From positions 25,424,501 through 25,488,500 of the forward strand of contig NC_089039.1 of the NCBI RefSeq assembly GCF_034140825.1: a DNA stretch of 64,000 bases. The letters are read 5' to 3'. Of this stretch, positions 42,398-54,453 are shown in pieces (the stretch's first letter is position 1; every line of letters begins with the position of its first letter). The notes under the pieces were generated by a model that worked only from the letters and a program-made list of their open reading frames with translations, made no database searches and was not told where the DNA came from. The position numbers and the translations under genes were made by a program. The stretch is from Oryza sativa Japonica Group. Lineage: Eukaryota > Streptophyta > Magnoliopsida > Poales > Poaceae.

Positions 42398-43610
42398 TCA
42401 ATGGAGCAATGGGTTGACGACTTGACCGGCGAACACCACGAGGCCACTCACCTCCTCCACGATGAAGAAAAGGAAGGGGTGATCGGCGACGAAATCGACG
42501 ATTTGATCGTCCGGCATGGCGAAGCCCATGATCTCCCCGACGGTGCCCGCAGCAGCCACGGTCCCTTCCTCATTCACATTGACGAAGCACTGGTGGAGAA
42601 GGGACGAGACGGCTGTCCCCTGAGGCGGGTCCAGCAGCATCCCCGAGAACGAGTTGTCGGCGGCGGGGAGGAATGGCAGGTCGAGGCCGAATTCCCGGAG
42701 GAGACGCGACGCCTCCACCTTGAGCGACACCTCGAATTTGGGGATCTTGAGCTCGCCGACCGCAACAGGCTGCGCCGGCACGATCGTCCTGCGCAGGAAC
42801 GCGGCCGGGTTGGAGGCGAGCTTGCGCGCGAGCTCCGGGAGGCCGTCGCGGTCGTCGGGGAGGTAGATGTACATCGCGAACATCTTGTCCCCGCCGGCGG
42901 CGCCGCCCGTGCGGTACATCATGCGCAGGACGTTGAAGCCCGGGTGGCAGCCGACGTCCATGAAGGCGTGCTGGTGGCTCCCCGCCATGAATGGCACGCG
43001 GACGTCGTGGTCCGGCGAGACGTGGAAGTCGCCTTCCTCCGTGAGGTGCGGGAAGAAGGGGTGGTCCCAGTAGGCGTTGAAGTAGAGTGAGTTGGCGAGG
43101 AAGACCGAGGCGGAGATGGCGCCGCCGCCGCCGCCGCTGCCGTCGTCGTCGTCGTCGATGGAGTTGGAGAGGATGTCCTTGACGAAGCCGCCGGTCTGGC
43201 TACTGAACCACTCGTTGATCTCGGCCCTCGCTGCCGCGGGGTTGCCGGCTGACCGCACGGCAGCCTTGAACACGGAGGCGGCGGTGTCGGCGAAGGCGGG
43301 GTTGAGGCGGAGAGAGGCGTCGACCCAGACGGCCATGGCGGAGCGGACCTCGGGATTGCTGGACGCCGACGGAAGCCTCCTTGGACGCGAGCGCCGTGTG
43401 GGCGTCTGCGCCGGCTGGGCCGAGGAAGGCGACGATCTGCTCGCGGGTGGCGCCAGCCGCGCCGGAGGCGAGGAGGGTGAGGGCGGCGTGGAGCGACAGC
43501 GGCGAGAAGGCGAGGTTGGTGGTGGTGCCGTGCTTGTCGTCGAGGAGGAGGTGGTGGAGGAGGCGCATGGTGAGCTCCACCTGGTCTCTCACGGCAGCTT
43601 CCTGCTCCAT
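42398..43610 (-). pseudogene. Plant serpin (serpin-Z family), reading frame broken
   Basis: The N-terminal part (43610 to about 43383) reads [34 protein letters not shown] and ends LASK. The rest (about 43380-42398) is in another frame, from [19 protein letters not shown] through [41 protein letters not shown] and [12 protein letters not shown] to VNPLLH. Together they cover a whole serpin (about 400 residues). The break near 43380 is a frame change, probably with a small deletion, at a place where plant serpins have a variable loop. The reactive loop begins [18 protein letters not shown], where inhibitory plant serpins have EEGTEAAAA and usually a basic P1. Inhibition of a protease therefore looks doubtful even if a product is made. 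A shorter 312-residue product could start at 43336 (MAVWVDAS). Confidence 0.75.
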
Positions 43611-43749
43611 GCTCTTCTCTGCGCTCCGATTCTCCGAGACCGAGAAATTTGGCCTGTGTCTTGATCGGAAGCTGGTTGAGCTGCGGCGGCGGGGGCGAGG
43701 GATAGCTATCCTTTTCCTAGGTTAAAAAAGTGTCAGCTTAAGTATGATA

Positions 43750-43983
43750 CTCCCTTCGTTTCAAAATATTTGACACCGTTGACTTTTTAGCATATGTTTA
43801 ACCGTTTGTCTTATTAAAAAAATTATGAAATATGTAAAACTAAATATGTACATGAAAGTATATTTAACAATGAATCAAATGATATGAAAATAATAAATAA
43901 TTACTTAAATTTTTTAAATAAGACGAATGGTCAAACACGTACTTAAAAAGACAATAGTGTTAAATATTTTGAAACGGAGGGAG
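43750..43983. mobile_element. Stowaway-type MITE
   Basis: 234 bp flanked by TA at 43748-43749 and 43984-43985. The ends are CTCCCTTCGTTTCAAAATAT and the inverse of CTCCCTCCGTTTCAAAATAT. It is the same length and subfamily as 20510-20743. It sits exactly at the left border of the duplicated methyltransferase fragment. Confidence 0.92.
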
Positions 43984-43985
43984 TA

Positions 43986-45716
43986 GCAACTGGCTGGCTT
44001 GCACGATGGACGGACGGACAGTTTGTAATGGGACGGCCGAAAAAACGACGAATCCAGCCACCGAAAATCATTCGACAAATGTACAGCAATTTCGTTTCTG
44101 TTATGCGTGAGATATTTACCTTTCAGCCTAAAAGTAAGCACTACTACTACATTAGTGCAATTTACAGTGTACTGGGCAACTATGAAATGGGATTCTTTTT
44201 TGACAGAGTATGGGATGGAAATTCCATTAATGGGAAATGCTCTCTAGGATTTAACCGGAGATGTGTAAAAGAATACATGTACGCTTTAGCTATTCATATC
44301 TTTGTCTTTTGGTTGTATGATTAGGGTGTGGAGAAGTATTGTTCGGAAAGGGGATACTGTGGTTGATGCCACATGCAGGAACAGCAATGATACATTCGCT
44401 ATGCTTAAAATGGTAGCTGATGAAAGAGACAAAGAGTACAAGGTCGTGTATATGGGTTGGACATTCAGGAGTCCGCGATAGCCAGCACTTCCTCTTTTCT
44501 GAAAATGGCCGTCAATAGCCATGAGGTATGCATTTGCAGCAACTTCAGGGGAAGTGGGAACAATGATTTTGCTGCTACATTGTGTTAGAAATTAACTATC
44601 CTAGATACGGGATACATTTATTTTTCTCTCTCATTTTCAAATATTTTTATTGTTCTTTAGAAATGAGAAATGAAAATGAAAATGAACAGATAATGTTGTT
44701 GATATACAGTAAAGAAAGGTCTAACTATACTCATATGTGTTGAGTTTTTTTGGGTACTCTATATGCTTTTTGTGGTGTTATGCTCAGACCTTAGTATATA
44801 GAAACAAAGCATCATTGCCTCATGAAATGTCTGCAGTTTTGTGGTCGTTGCAATAACTTTTCTTGGTTGCAGCTAGAACTTGTCAAGTTGTTTACAATCT
44901 GTCAAAGTAGAATGGAGGAGGTTGTCCCTAAAGATTTCCCTGTCAGGTGAGCTAGCCATTCTGATTCATTGGTATTAGAAGCTACCTACTCATTTGTTAA
45001 CAGGGTTCATAACAGATTATTGTTGAAATTATTGGATCAAGTAATTAAGATCTTTTATGTTTTGATTGAATTATTAAGGACTCTTTATTTTCTAGGCTTG
45101 TAGCATTCAACTTGGGCTATCTTCTAGGATGAGATAAATCAATGATCACTGTAGCTAAGACAACTGAGCTGGCTTTGCAAGCTGCCAGCAGAATTGTCAG
45201 TTCGGGGGGTCTCATAAGTGTCCTTGTCTACATTGGACATCTGGGTGAGAGGTAAATGCGAATGCTAATAATGTGCCCATGTACTGTAAGGCTACGCTGA
45301 TTGCTCGTTGTAATTTTTTATGTTATTCTAGGTTTATAGATATACATGCTAGATTGAACTGTGGTATATGATGAATTATCAAAAAGAATGTCTTTGATGA
45401 TGATTTTCGCATGTTTTAAACACGTCAGCAAATTCTTGTTTTTTGACAGCATTCTATTCAAATAATTCTAAGGCTAGATGTATTTATCTTTTGTTTATGA
45501 TCCTTAGGGATGAACTTGATGTTGTTGAATCATTTGCATCAAGCTTGCCAATGAAGACTTGGATGAGCTGCAAGTTTGAAATGATGAATAGACCGTTTGA
45601 AATGATGAATAGACCAATGGTTCCGGTACTCATTATCCTGCATAAGAAATAATCATAGCTTCTATGAATCTACACATTGTTTTGAGTGACTGAGCGACCA
45701 CATGCTCACTTGCAGT
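43986..45716 (+). pseudogene. Partial, unprocessed duplicate of the MnmM-like gene
   Basis: It matches 39060-40685 of the intact gene through introns and exons, so it arose by DNA duplication and not from mRNA. Its first 70 bp match about 38255-38325, upstream of the tRNA. The tRNA-Met and exons 1 and 2 are therefore missing between two joined homologous parts. The exon 3 copy (44325-44523) has CRNSND in place of CGNGND and a small insertion that shifts the frame. The exon 5 copy (about 45097-45252) reads LGYLLG followed by a stop. The exon 6 copy has an in-frame 18-bp duplication (TTTGAAATGATGAATAGACC region). It has no start codon or transit peptide, so no enzyme is expected. Confidence 0.92.
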
Positions 45717-46142
45717 AGCGGATCTAAAAAATTTTATTGACCCCGGGCAAGCCACTGACAGATGACTAGTACTACAAATGAAAATGAACTTGTACAACTC
45801 TACGGACCATTTTACCATTGACACAAGTAAAATTAACAGTACGAGCTAATTGGTGTAAGAGTTAAAATCGATATGACGATTATTGTGTATTATCAAAGCT
45901 GTACGCTTGTATATGAGCTGTGATGGCATATATAGAATGCAAACATGTGATGGCATGAGCCTTAATTATATGCTTTGCTAATTTTCTCAACTAATCAAAC
46001 ATTCATTAGGGTAATTAGTTAAAAAATATTCTATTGTTGCATGATTAATGAAGTGCTAATCTACTACAGCATCTTAGGCGGAGCCTGGCCGGGCCTTGGC
46101 TCCGCTGCTGGTCACTTGCATGCTTATAGTGTCGTATGGCGG

Positions 46143-46219
46143 GATGTTAAGAACAATCACATAAAATATATTGAACAACCAGGATGTTTTGGAATGGAAA
46201 ATTTTGAAGCATGGCCTGG
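46143..46219 (+). pseudogene. Small inverted fragment of BRCA1 exon 7
   Basis: ATGTTAAGAACAATCAC through TTGAACAACCAGGATGTTTT and GAAGCATGGCCTG aligns with BRCA1 coding sequence (minus strand, about 51462-51380), which reads CTGTTAAGTACAAGCAAGCA, then GCGAACAACCAGATTGTTTT and CAAGCATGCCCTG. The translation keeps EQPGCFGMENF against EQPDCFGTENF. About three quarters of the bases match over 62 bp, with one gap. It is opposite in orientation to BRCA1 and 3 kb past its 3' end. Confidence 0.7.
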
Positions 46220-46474
46220 ATTGTTGTTTCACTTTCCCTAGTAAAAATATACTATATTTAACTTTTATAGTTCAACTTTGAAAACCTTGTCTAATAATAT
46301 ATTCAAATATATTATATATAGGAGGGAGTACGAGAGACCAAGACCGTTGATTTTACCGTCGTATGAGGCTTGGTTGATTTTCCCGTCGTATGAGATAGCT
46401 TTTTTGGTCGTGGGGGACATATGCCCCCTCCCCGTTCTCTCGAGTGAGAATTGGAGAGCATCACCATGGAACTC

Positions 46475-46554
46475 AACAAGTTGAGGTGTTACGCTGCCAT
46501 GGTCACCATATTGAAACAAGTTGAGGTACCACGTTGCCACGATCACCATATTGG
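46475..46554. repeat. 40-bp tandem repeat, two copies
   Basis: AACAAGTTGAGGT starts both 46475-46514 and 46515-46554, and each ends CACCATATTG plus A or G. The copies differ at about six positions. Confidence 0.85.
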
Positions 46555-47167
46555 AGTGTACTACTCCAATGTTGTACTCCATCATTCACAAATTTTTGGA
46601 ATACAACTTTGATGATCAATTTTTCTTTAAATATTCTGATCCAACTTTCAAAAATAATATGGTTAGATTTATATTAAATAAAATTTTAAAATATTATAAT
46701 AAAACAAGTGCATTGGTGACCGTGTAGTTGTCTAAAACATTACTTATTTTGTGACAGGAGGTACTATTAACCATTAACCATAGGCATTTATGAACTATCT
46801 TTTGTTTAACTTGTGACCCTTAATATTTTACTCTGACATGTGATGTGGAGTATCATATCACTAGTAACTATATGCTTTTGTAGTTAGCGTTTGAAATTTT
46901 AGTTCAAAATTTCCAAATTTTCGGACCCCTGGCATGAAACTATTTCGCTTGAAATTTTCTATAAAAATTTGAATATGGTCAAAATTTATTCAAACTCAAT
47001 CAAAATCTATCTAAATTTCAAATTTTGTGTCCTGAAATTTCTAAGATTTCAAAATTTTAGCCCCAATATAAATATGTAAAACGAAATGGCAAACCTTGCA
47101 TGTGCTTACACCATGAGTCTTATTGGTGATTATGAAATAAACAATAAATTTTATGTAAGTGGATTAT

Positions 47168-47314
47168 GGGTGTGTTTAGTTCACGCCAAAATTGGAAGTT
47201 TGATTGAAATTGGAATGATTTGACGGAAAAGTTGGAAGTTTGCGTGTGTATGAAAGTTTTGATGTGATGGAAAAATTAGAAATTTGAAGAAAAAGTTGGT
47301 AACTAAACCAGGCC
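47168..47314. mobile_element. Tourist-like MITE
   Basis: 147 bp, starting GGGTGTGTTTAGTTCACG; the right end read inward is GGCCTGGTTTAGTTAC. TAT flanks both ends (47165-47167 and 47315-47317). The interior (GGAAGTTTGATTGAAATTGG, TTTGATGTGATGGAAAAATT) is related to the copy at 54740-54885 in the opposite orientation. Confidence 0.7.
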
Positions 47315-47321
47315 TATGTAT

Positions 47322-47860
47322 AAGTTGGACAATATGGATTCGTGTTGGGCCTTCGTGGCCATGGCAACTGTGGAGAGCGCCCACTACATCAAGACAGAGC
47401 ACCTCGTCCCTCTATCTGAGCAGCAACTGGTGGACTACGCCGACATCGCCTTGAACCACACATCTAGGAGGGCATTGGAGTGGATTGCCGAGAATGACGG
47501 GATCACCATGCAGTTAGACTATCCATAGGCAAGGAATGCAACTGTGATGCCTCCAAGCTCGCCCACCACACCACATCGATCACAAGTTACAAGCAGAGCG
47601 ACAACAGCAGTGAGCTCGCGCTGATGGTAGCGGTGGCACATCGGCCCGTCGTGGTGGATCCGACATCGTTCATATCATACAAGGTTGGCTCTATTTACGA
47701 CAATCCATGCTTAACGGAGAAAACCATTGTCTAATTCGTAGTAGGTTATGGTGAACAAGGGGCCGACAAGGATAGCGAAAAATTCTTACGATGCAGATGC
47801 AAAACAATGGGATAACAGATACATGTTGCTCCGTAGCTACTGAAAGATGGGGACTATGCA
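47322..47860 (+). pseudogene. Papain-like cysteine protease (C1A) remnant
   Basis: It begins with the catalytic Cys block SCWAFVAMATVES, then PLSEQQLVDYAD and ALEWIAENDGITMQLDYP. Further downstream, in shifted frames, come SYKQSDNSSELALMVAVA, HRPVVVDPTSF, YKVGSIYDNPC and VGYGEQGADKDSEKF. These are the regions around the active site and the C-terminal half of a plant papain-type protease. No signal peptide or prodomain is present. The catalytic His segment is damaged and several stops occur, so it is a dead fragment. It starts just after the MITE at 47168-47314. Confidence 0.85.
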
Positions 47861-47943
47861 ATATAGCAGTTCTCCTTATTTGTCCATCCCATTTGTCCAT
47901 TGGGCGGATACAATGTGGATGTTGGGGGGCTGGAGCCCCCACA

Positions 47944-48684
47944 AAAACTTTTCTATTAAAAATCTGAAGTGGGGAACTTGGACATTAGAACATGGCCTAA
48001 AGACCGATAATGGGTATGTTAGATCACCATTGAACTAACTGTGTAATGTGAATAGTGTGGCAACTAATAGTAAAATAAAGAGTAAATTGCAGTCACAGTA
48101 TAAGTACTCCATCCGTCCTAAAATATAAGTATTTTTAGAGTTGGACACGGTTATTAATAAAGTTGGTAGGATTAAATAGAGGAATGTTGTGCTTGGAGGA
48201 GAAGTGGAGGCAGGTGGGAAAATTGAATGGTGGAGGGCTGTGATTGGTTGAGAAGAGAATGTTGGTGGAGAAGTTATTATATTTTAGGATGGAGGGAGTA
48301 ATTGACAAGTTGAGAGTAGTTACTATCAGAACAACAAGTTGAAATTTACACGCTTTGGTACAAATAACTTTGGCATAGTTTTTGTTTGGCGACGCCATGT
48401 TTTTGGCACGTGAGTCCTAAGTGGGCCGAGTTAGTTGTGAAAGATTGTAAAGGTGGATGGGCCAAGTGTTTGGGTCTAAAGAGTTTAACTTATAAGGCTA
48501 TGTTCCGACTTTTCCCCGTGCATGGAAAACGGGGTTGATTATTAACATATAATTAAGTATTATAAAAAAAACTTTAAAATAGATTAATATGATTTTTTTA
48601 CAACAACTTTTTCTATTGAAAATCTGAAGTTGGGAACTTGGACATTAGAACACAGCCTAAAGACTGATAATGGGTCTGTTTGGG
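47944..48684. repeat. Pair of 80-bp direct repeats, 660 bp apart
   Basis: 47944-48025 and 48602-48684 both read TTTTCTATTAAAAATCTGAA-like sequence, then GGGAACTTGGACATTAGAAC and GCCTAAAGAC(C/T)GATAATGGG. They flank a segment that includes the Stowaway copy at 48107-48298. The pair could be remains of the two ends of a larger repeat or a local duplication. Confidence 0.75.
48107..48298. mobile_element. Stowaway-type MITE
   Basis: 192 bp flanked by TA. The ends are CTCCATCCGTCCTAAAATAT and the inverse of CTCCCTCCATCCTAAAATAT. It is a different subfamily from the 234-bp copies. Confidence 0.9.
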
Positions 48685-49168
48685 GAGCTTCCGGTAACTA
48701 CAACTTCCTGTAGAATCTACAACTCTCCAAACAATACAAATTGTCACCTATATTATAAGAACAACCTAGCTTCTCCATCAAATTCTCAGAATCTTTAACT
48801 CTCCCAAATAGGGCCAATGTCACTTGATCCAGCTCGCCAAGCCTACTCAAGTTCTGTTTTCAATAAGCTACTAAGAATTATCTTGTTAATCTTTGTTATT
48901 GTTGCTAAACGTTTTTGGTGCCTGATGCCATCATTCTTGTATGTTTGTGTTGTGCACTAACGGATTACAAAAGGAGGCCAGGAAAACCATCTGGCGCATG
49001 ACTATCCAGTCAACTTCCATAGAAATGCAGTCTAGTTTCTTTTGCAACGCATAGTAAACTTATTTTCAAATAATTTAAGTCTCATTACAAAGCCCTGTGC
49101 ATCTTAGATTTCTATCTTGTTTCTTACTCTATCGAACTCGCATTTTGGCACCAGGCAGTCTTCTAGAT
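48685..49168. other. 3' flank of BRCA1
   Basis: No gene seen. Probably holds the BRCA1 3' UTR (minus strand) near 49000-49168. Confidence 0.4.
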
Positions 49169-52100
49169 TCAAAGAGGTTGCAGATTGCAGGCTGCAATTG
49201 AGTCAATCACCCATGCACTGCTCACAACTCTGCCTCCAGAAGCGCAAGCAAGAGCCTGAGCATCAGCCTGCCTGCGATCAGCAGCCTTGGTTTCGGCCTT
49301 GGATTTTGCCCTATCTTGATTCTCGAAGCTGTAAACGATGAGGAGGTCAGAGCTGTCATCAAGAAGCTTTTGCTGGTCTCTTGATACGGGCTTCCTCTGA
49401 AGAACTATTCCACCTGCTGCAACCACGAGATCTTGCAGGTAGCCTCTGTAGGATTTTGTGTAGTCCCCATGGAGGTAGAACCTCATGCTGTCGAACAGCT
49501 TAGGTTGCTGCAAGGGTAAAAAAGAACAAAAAACAATGTGATTGTTAGGCGTAAAAAATACCCACGTGAGATTGCTTAGAAGTTAGAACACATCCAAAAT
49601 TCCAAATGTGTGGAATTGTCAACACCAGGTCTATGAATTTATTCTATGGCATGCATAAGTGCAGGGCTGCATGAAGTATTACGGCCTGTTTCTTTTAATT
49701 CATAGCAACATATCATGTTGGTGGTACTTTCTGCTTGTCCTCTTTTATATCAAGCTAAAATTGTTCCAACGGACAAGTAGATTTGGCACTGTTTTCAGGT
49801 TAACACCAATTTTGTTCTATCAAAAGATTTTTTTAGTGATCCTTGCAAGAAAATGAGGTACATAACAATGGCAAGAAATGTTTACCCTGTCAATAACCCT
49901 GCATCTTCCTAACCTAGGACCATCAGTGATCCCATGAACATCAGTAGCGACTTCAAATTTGTGCTCATCAATTGGTTCCATGCACTCCATGCAAGTTTTA
50001 ACCCCTATGACACAAAGTTGTCAGTTAGCAACAAGGGGCACCAGATCAATATGAATATAGGCTGTTCAGCACAGTTATATTAGTAGCACATGGCCTTACA
50101 ATCTATGGAGACAATCCATCTGCCATTCAAGATTGCCATGAGAAACTTCAGCGTCCGTTTGCAAGCACCAGAGAGATCAGTTGATGCAATAACATGGGTA
50201 ACATTTGGACTCCAAGTTGCCGAAATAGGCACGCCAGCTAACTTTGCAAATTCTGATACAAGTTCCTGAGTAATTTATTCATTTTGTTTCAGTTGTAATG
50301 CATATGAAGGAAATGCCATTAATTCGATCAGGGTCAGGAAAATAAGACTAATTTTCGAAAGCACCTTCTCAGAACTAGAAAGTGATGAGCAGCAGAGAAC
50401 CCACTTCTGTGGTGATCCAGATGGCCATTTCCAGTTATTACCACAATCTTGATTGGATCCTATTTGAGATGACCTGGAAAAGCCGGTTATTCTACAGTAA
50501 GTGCTCGTACATGTCAATGTTCAACCATTAAGAAACATGTTTCAAACAACAGGTTCAAAAGATACCCTTTGAGTGTTGTTTTCCTTTTAGGTTGCTTTTG
50601 CTGTTCAGAATTTTCATTGGGTAACTTTGTAGACCGATGTAGAGGGCATAACATCACAAAATTTTCCTGCCAATGAAAAAATTGAAACAAAACAATAAGG
50701 TACAGATTTATGGCTGTCAAACGTTCAGAAATGATTCTGGTATAGTTGAAACCACTGCCTCAAAATATATATAAAGAACACCATATGGACTTACATTATC
50801 CCATCTGCATTCTGGGATTAGTTTAGCACAGGTGAAGTGGAAACTTCTCCGACAACTCATCTCAAAGCATCCAAGTGCAGCTCCTTTAATTCCACAGCAA
50901 GCACATTTGATCCGTCTGCTTCTCGCCAATTCAGTTGTAAGATTAAAGGCAGAATCATCTTCGAAGTAGACATCAGGAGCCCTTCAAGAAAATAATAAAA
51001 AATATTCAGATTAATATTGCATACTGAAATCTTTTTTTTTTCTGATATTATCTTGCACTAGAAAGGATAACAAACCACTCAAGGCAGTTCTTGTGAGAGT
51101 GCACCACATTGGCTCCTCCATTGAACTCTGCAGGGACTTGTTTCCCATTTTGATAATGAACCATCTCTCCAGACTCCTAAAAGAGAAAAGGAGGGAGATT
51201 TGGTTATCTTCTAGGAGTATGTTCATTAGCAGGGAATATGTTAGATTTGGAGAAAAGGACATTTGCATATAAACACGGCAGAAGTCAGAAGATACCTCTG
51301 TGATGACATCGGTCTGGCAGAAAGCACAGGAAACCTTCAAAGTAGATACCTCACACTTCTTCAGTAAAACATTACGTGCAGGGCATGCTTGAAGGTTTCC
51401 AAAGTTCTCCGTTCCAAAACAATCTGGTTGTTCGCTAAATTTTGCTTGCTTGTACTTAACAGATGCAGTCCTTACTGAAGGAGCTGTACATACTGCCTCT
51501 TTATTTTGGCATTTCCCATGTAAAATAATAGGTGTCATTGTCGTGTTCTCAAGTTTATTCTTACCTTCCTGTTCTCCACAAACTTTGCTATGTCTTCTAG
51601 CGTTGGAGGATTTGCGTTGAATGCTGCCTTTTGTGAGGGTGTGAAGCTGTGGTATTTCTGTTTCATTTCCAGATCCTGAAGGAACTTCAACCGGTTTAGC
51701 TATAGCGTGGTCAGACATTCTTCTGACTCTCTTACTTCTTGGCTCACTATTCTTCTCTGTAGTATCTGAAATAGTTTTCCCTGCCATTTCCAGCTTCCTT
51801 GCACTTCCCTTTCGTCGACTAGTTTTCTCCAAGTTTTGGATCCTTTCAGAAAGGGGTTTGTCAGGTGCTTCAACATCCAAACCCTCCTTAGGAAGATATG
51901 ACTCTGGGGAGTTATCACTAGAGCCATGAATTGGCTTGCTGTTGCTAGAGGCCTTGTTTCTTCTACCTGAAGTATTCCTCCCTACAGCACTGCTGCTTTT
52001 CTGACAAGATTTTAGGGCAGCACTTTTACGTCTATTTGAACCTTGTTGATTGGCATCAGACTTTTTTATGCAGGGCTCAGCACGATTGGACAATTTTGCA

Positions 52101-54453
52101 CTGTTTTTGTTACTGGGACTTGTTTTCTTTCTCTTCTGCTTTGTTGCTTTTGTATTGACAAGCTGAGCTGCATTACTTGCATTACCCAGCTTATCAAATG
52201 AACCACCAATATGCACATCTTCTTCATCACCCTTCTCTTCAATTTGATCTAGTTTACTCTTAGCTTTACTCTGAACAGACAAAATAGCTGAGTCATCAAA
52301 TATTAAATGCAAAATAAATGAAAATCAACAGGTCATAAAAGAGGAAAAAAGTGAGAAAAGTATAGTGCCTCTTGATCCACTTAGGCACTTAGCAAAATAC
52401 CTGCTTTTTCAATGGAGTGGAATACAATTCAGGAGAGCATGGTCTCTGGGTCCATTCAAATATTTCACTGTCAAAGAGTTCTGTAGCCGCAGCTTTGCTC
52501 TGAAACTCATGTAGCAAAATGAGAAGCCAAAAGAAAAATTCAAAAAGAACGGTAGAGGTGGTCAGAAGAACTTACATTTGGAGTTGTATTTAAAGGGATT
52601 TCGTCATCAGAATCTTTAATATCGCTAAAAGAGGGTGCATTATGACGCAAGGGTGTGTCTAAAGATTGCGTTTCACTTAACGTCTCAGCGGTACAGCCTT
52701 CTTGTTCTTCTTGTTCCCTTAGCCAAAAAAAGGGTGACAATGAAGGACTTCCAGGTTGACCCGATGCCACTGCTTTATTCTTTCCTTCAACATCATTATT
52801 CAGATTATTTTTTGGCTCTTCAGGCTTCATAATCTTCTCAGCTCTTATTGGTGTCTCAGATTCAGGGAATGGTTTCACTTGTATTCTTTTGTTAGTAGAG
52901 AAGGAAGGCTTTGTAGTAGGTTGGGATGCAGAAGCTGTAGCATCCTTTGCTGTATTTTTTTCCATCTCGGATGTTACCTTCCTTTTTCGTGTCAATGATT
53001 TTTGTGACCTTTTGGAATTTTTCCCGCTGTTGACACAATCTGATCCATCTTCAAACATGAACAAGATAGTGAGCTAAAGATTGACAACTATCCATCTTCT
53101 CTAAGCATAGATTTTTTTTCATAGAGAGCCAATTATCCAGCAAGCATTATGTTGAAATGAATTCAATAATGGGGTACAGACAAAGAAGCACAGAACAATC
53201 ACTGTTAACTTATGTTGACAATGTAGCACAGAAGAGATGCAAAACAAACATTGTAACTGAATTGAACAGTGTAGTACAAAAAAGGAGTTACAAAAAAATC
53301 ACTTTAACTAAATCAATCAATGAGGTTGCTACTTTGCACATATGCTAGAAAATAGAATAAGAACATGCTACAACACAATTACCTGCAAGTTTTACCACAG
53401 GAGCCTCCTGTGTTGAGACAACATTGGTACCTGCTGCAGCCTCCATGCTTTTGAAAATGCTGACCAGATTGTCCATGTGAGGTGCTGGTCGCATTTCTGC
53501 AAGCAAACCAAGCCCTTGAGTGTCAGTTTTGGACCTTGTAGATATCAAGCTGAAGCCATTAAGGTATCATATCCAAGTTTCCACTAAAGGTCAAGTTCAT
53601 CAAATACAGTACTTCATATCAAATTTTGAAATATTGCTGAATGAGGTGTGCTGCCCATGCTCAGCGAAAAGCAAATTTATCACCGGCAGTCCGATAAGCA
53701 CTACTCCTTCAGTCCCATAAAAAACGAATCTAGGACCGGACGTGACATATTCTATTACTACGAATTTGGAGTACATAAGAAACTCTAATAGTTCAATGTC
53801 CGATCCATGAGTGACACTAAACCTAGGCAGTTAGTTTAATTCGTGTGTTTTTCATGCCTATCACGTGATTAAGTAGACACAATTCAGCAAGAGCACAACA
53901 CTAACCTCGTCGTCGGAACGGGACCTTGCACACGGGGCAGCTCGACGTGGATTTCATCGATTCCGTGAGGCAATCACTGCAGAATGGGGAAAATTTCAGC
54001 ATATAAGCCCGAAATGGAGAAGACCATCCAGGACGCTGTGAATTTTAACTGCATTACGACGAGGCGGAATAGTGAGAGATGAAGACTTACTTGCAGAAGA
54101 CGTGGTTGCAGGAGATGGATACCGCCGAACTGAGAAGGCTCAGGCTGCCAAGAACAAGATTTCTAATCAATACAAAGCACAACAAATCGCAAGCCACACG
54201 AACGAAAAGAAAATCGCCCGTGAGAAATAGTTTCAGGACCACGGAGAGAATCAACCAACAAAACATCAGGAGAAAACAAGATGGCCGAGAAAAAAGAGAG
54301 ATGAACCCAAGAACCAAAAATCGTCCTAGAACGCGAATCCAAAGACGAAGCGCAAAAAAGGAAATCGAATCGATCGAGCGGGGAATCAAACATTCACCAG
54401 ATGGGGCACTTGAGCTCTCGCCCCATCTTCTCCAGGCTCCCCGTGTCCGCCAT
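49169..54453 (-). CDS. BRCA1: BRCA1 homologue (RING - extended PHD - tandem BRCT)
   Basis: Fourteen exons: 54398-54453, 54091-54144, 53906-53976, 53383-53496, 52576-53048, 52401-52499, 51296-52270, 51076-51176, 50795-50981, 50566-50666, 50365-50473, 50100-50265, 49886-50004, 49169-49507. They join to 987 residues. The C3HC4 RING uses C16, C19, C31, H33, C36, C39, C50 and C53. A long basic, Ser/Lys-rich middle (about 130-600) has the plant-conserved block FEWTQRPCSPELYSTPL in exon 6. An extended PHD (about 604-721; CAFCQTD, SHKNCLEWAPDVYFEDD, CACCGIKGAALGC, FHFTCAKL, CPLHR) replaces the animal middle part. BRCT repeats lie at about 767-870 (KWVLCCSSLS, THVIAS, GRWIVS) and 880-985 (YLQDLVVAAGG, VSSAWVIDSIAA). 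It should act with BARD1 as a nuclear ubiquitin ligase in homologous-recombination repair. Confidence 0.97.

Larger units (their letters stand above)
45717..47167. other. Spacer with gene and repeat debris
   Basis: Apart from the BRCA1 fragment and the 40-bp tandem repeat listed separately, only AT-rich sequence is seen, including ATTTGAAATTT-type runs near 46880-47060. A single Stowaway-like end (GGAGGGAGTA at 46320-46330) has no partner. Confidence 0.4.

Noticed and set aside
42401-43090. 229-codon plus-strand frame opposite the serpin
   Set aside because: Antisense shadow of the GC-rich serpin coding sequence.
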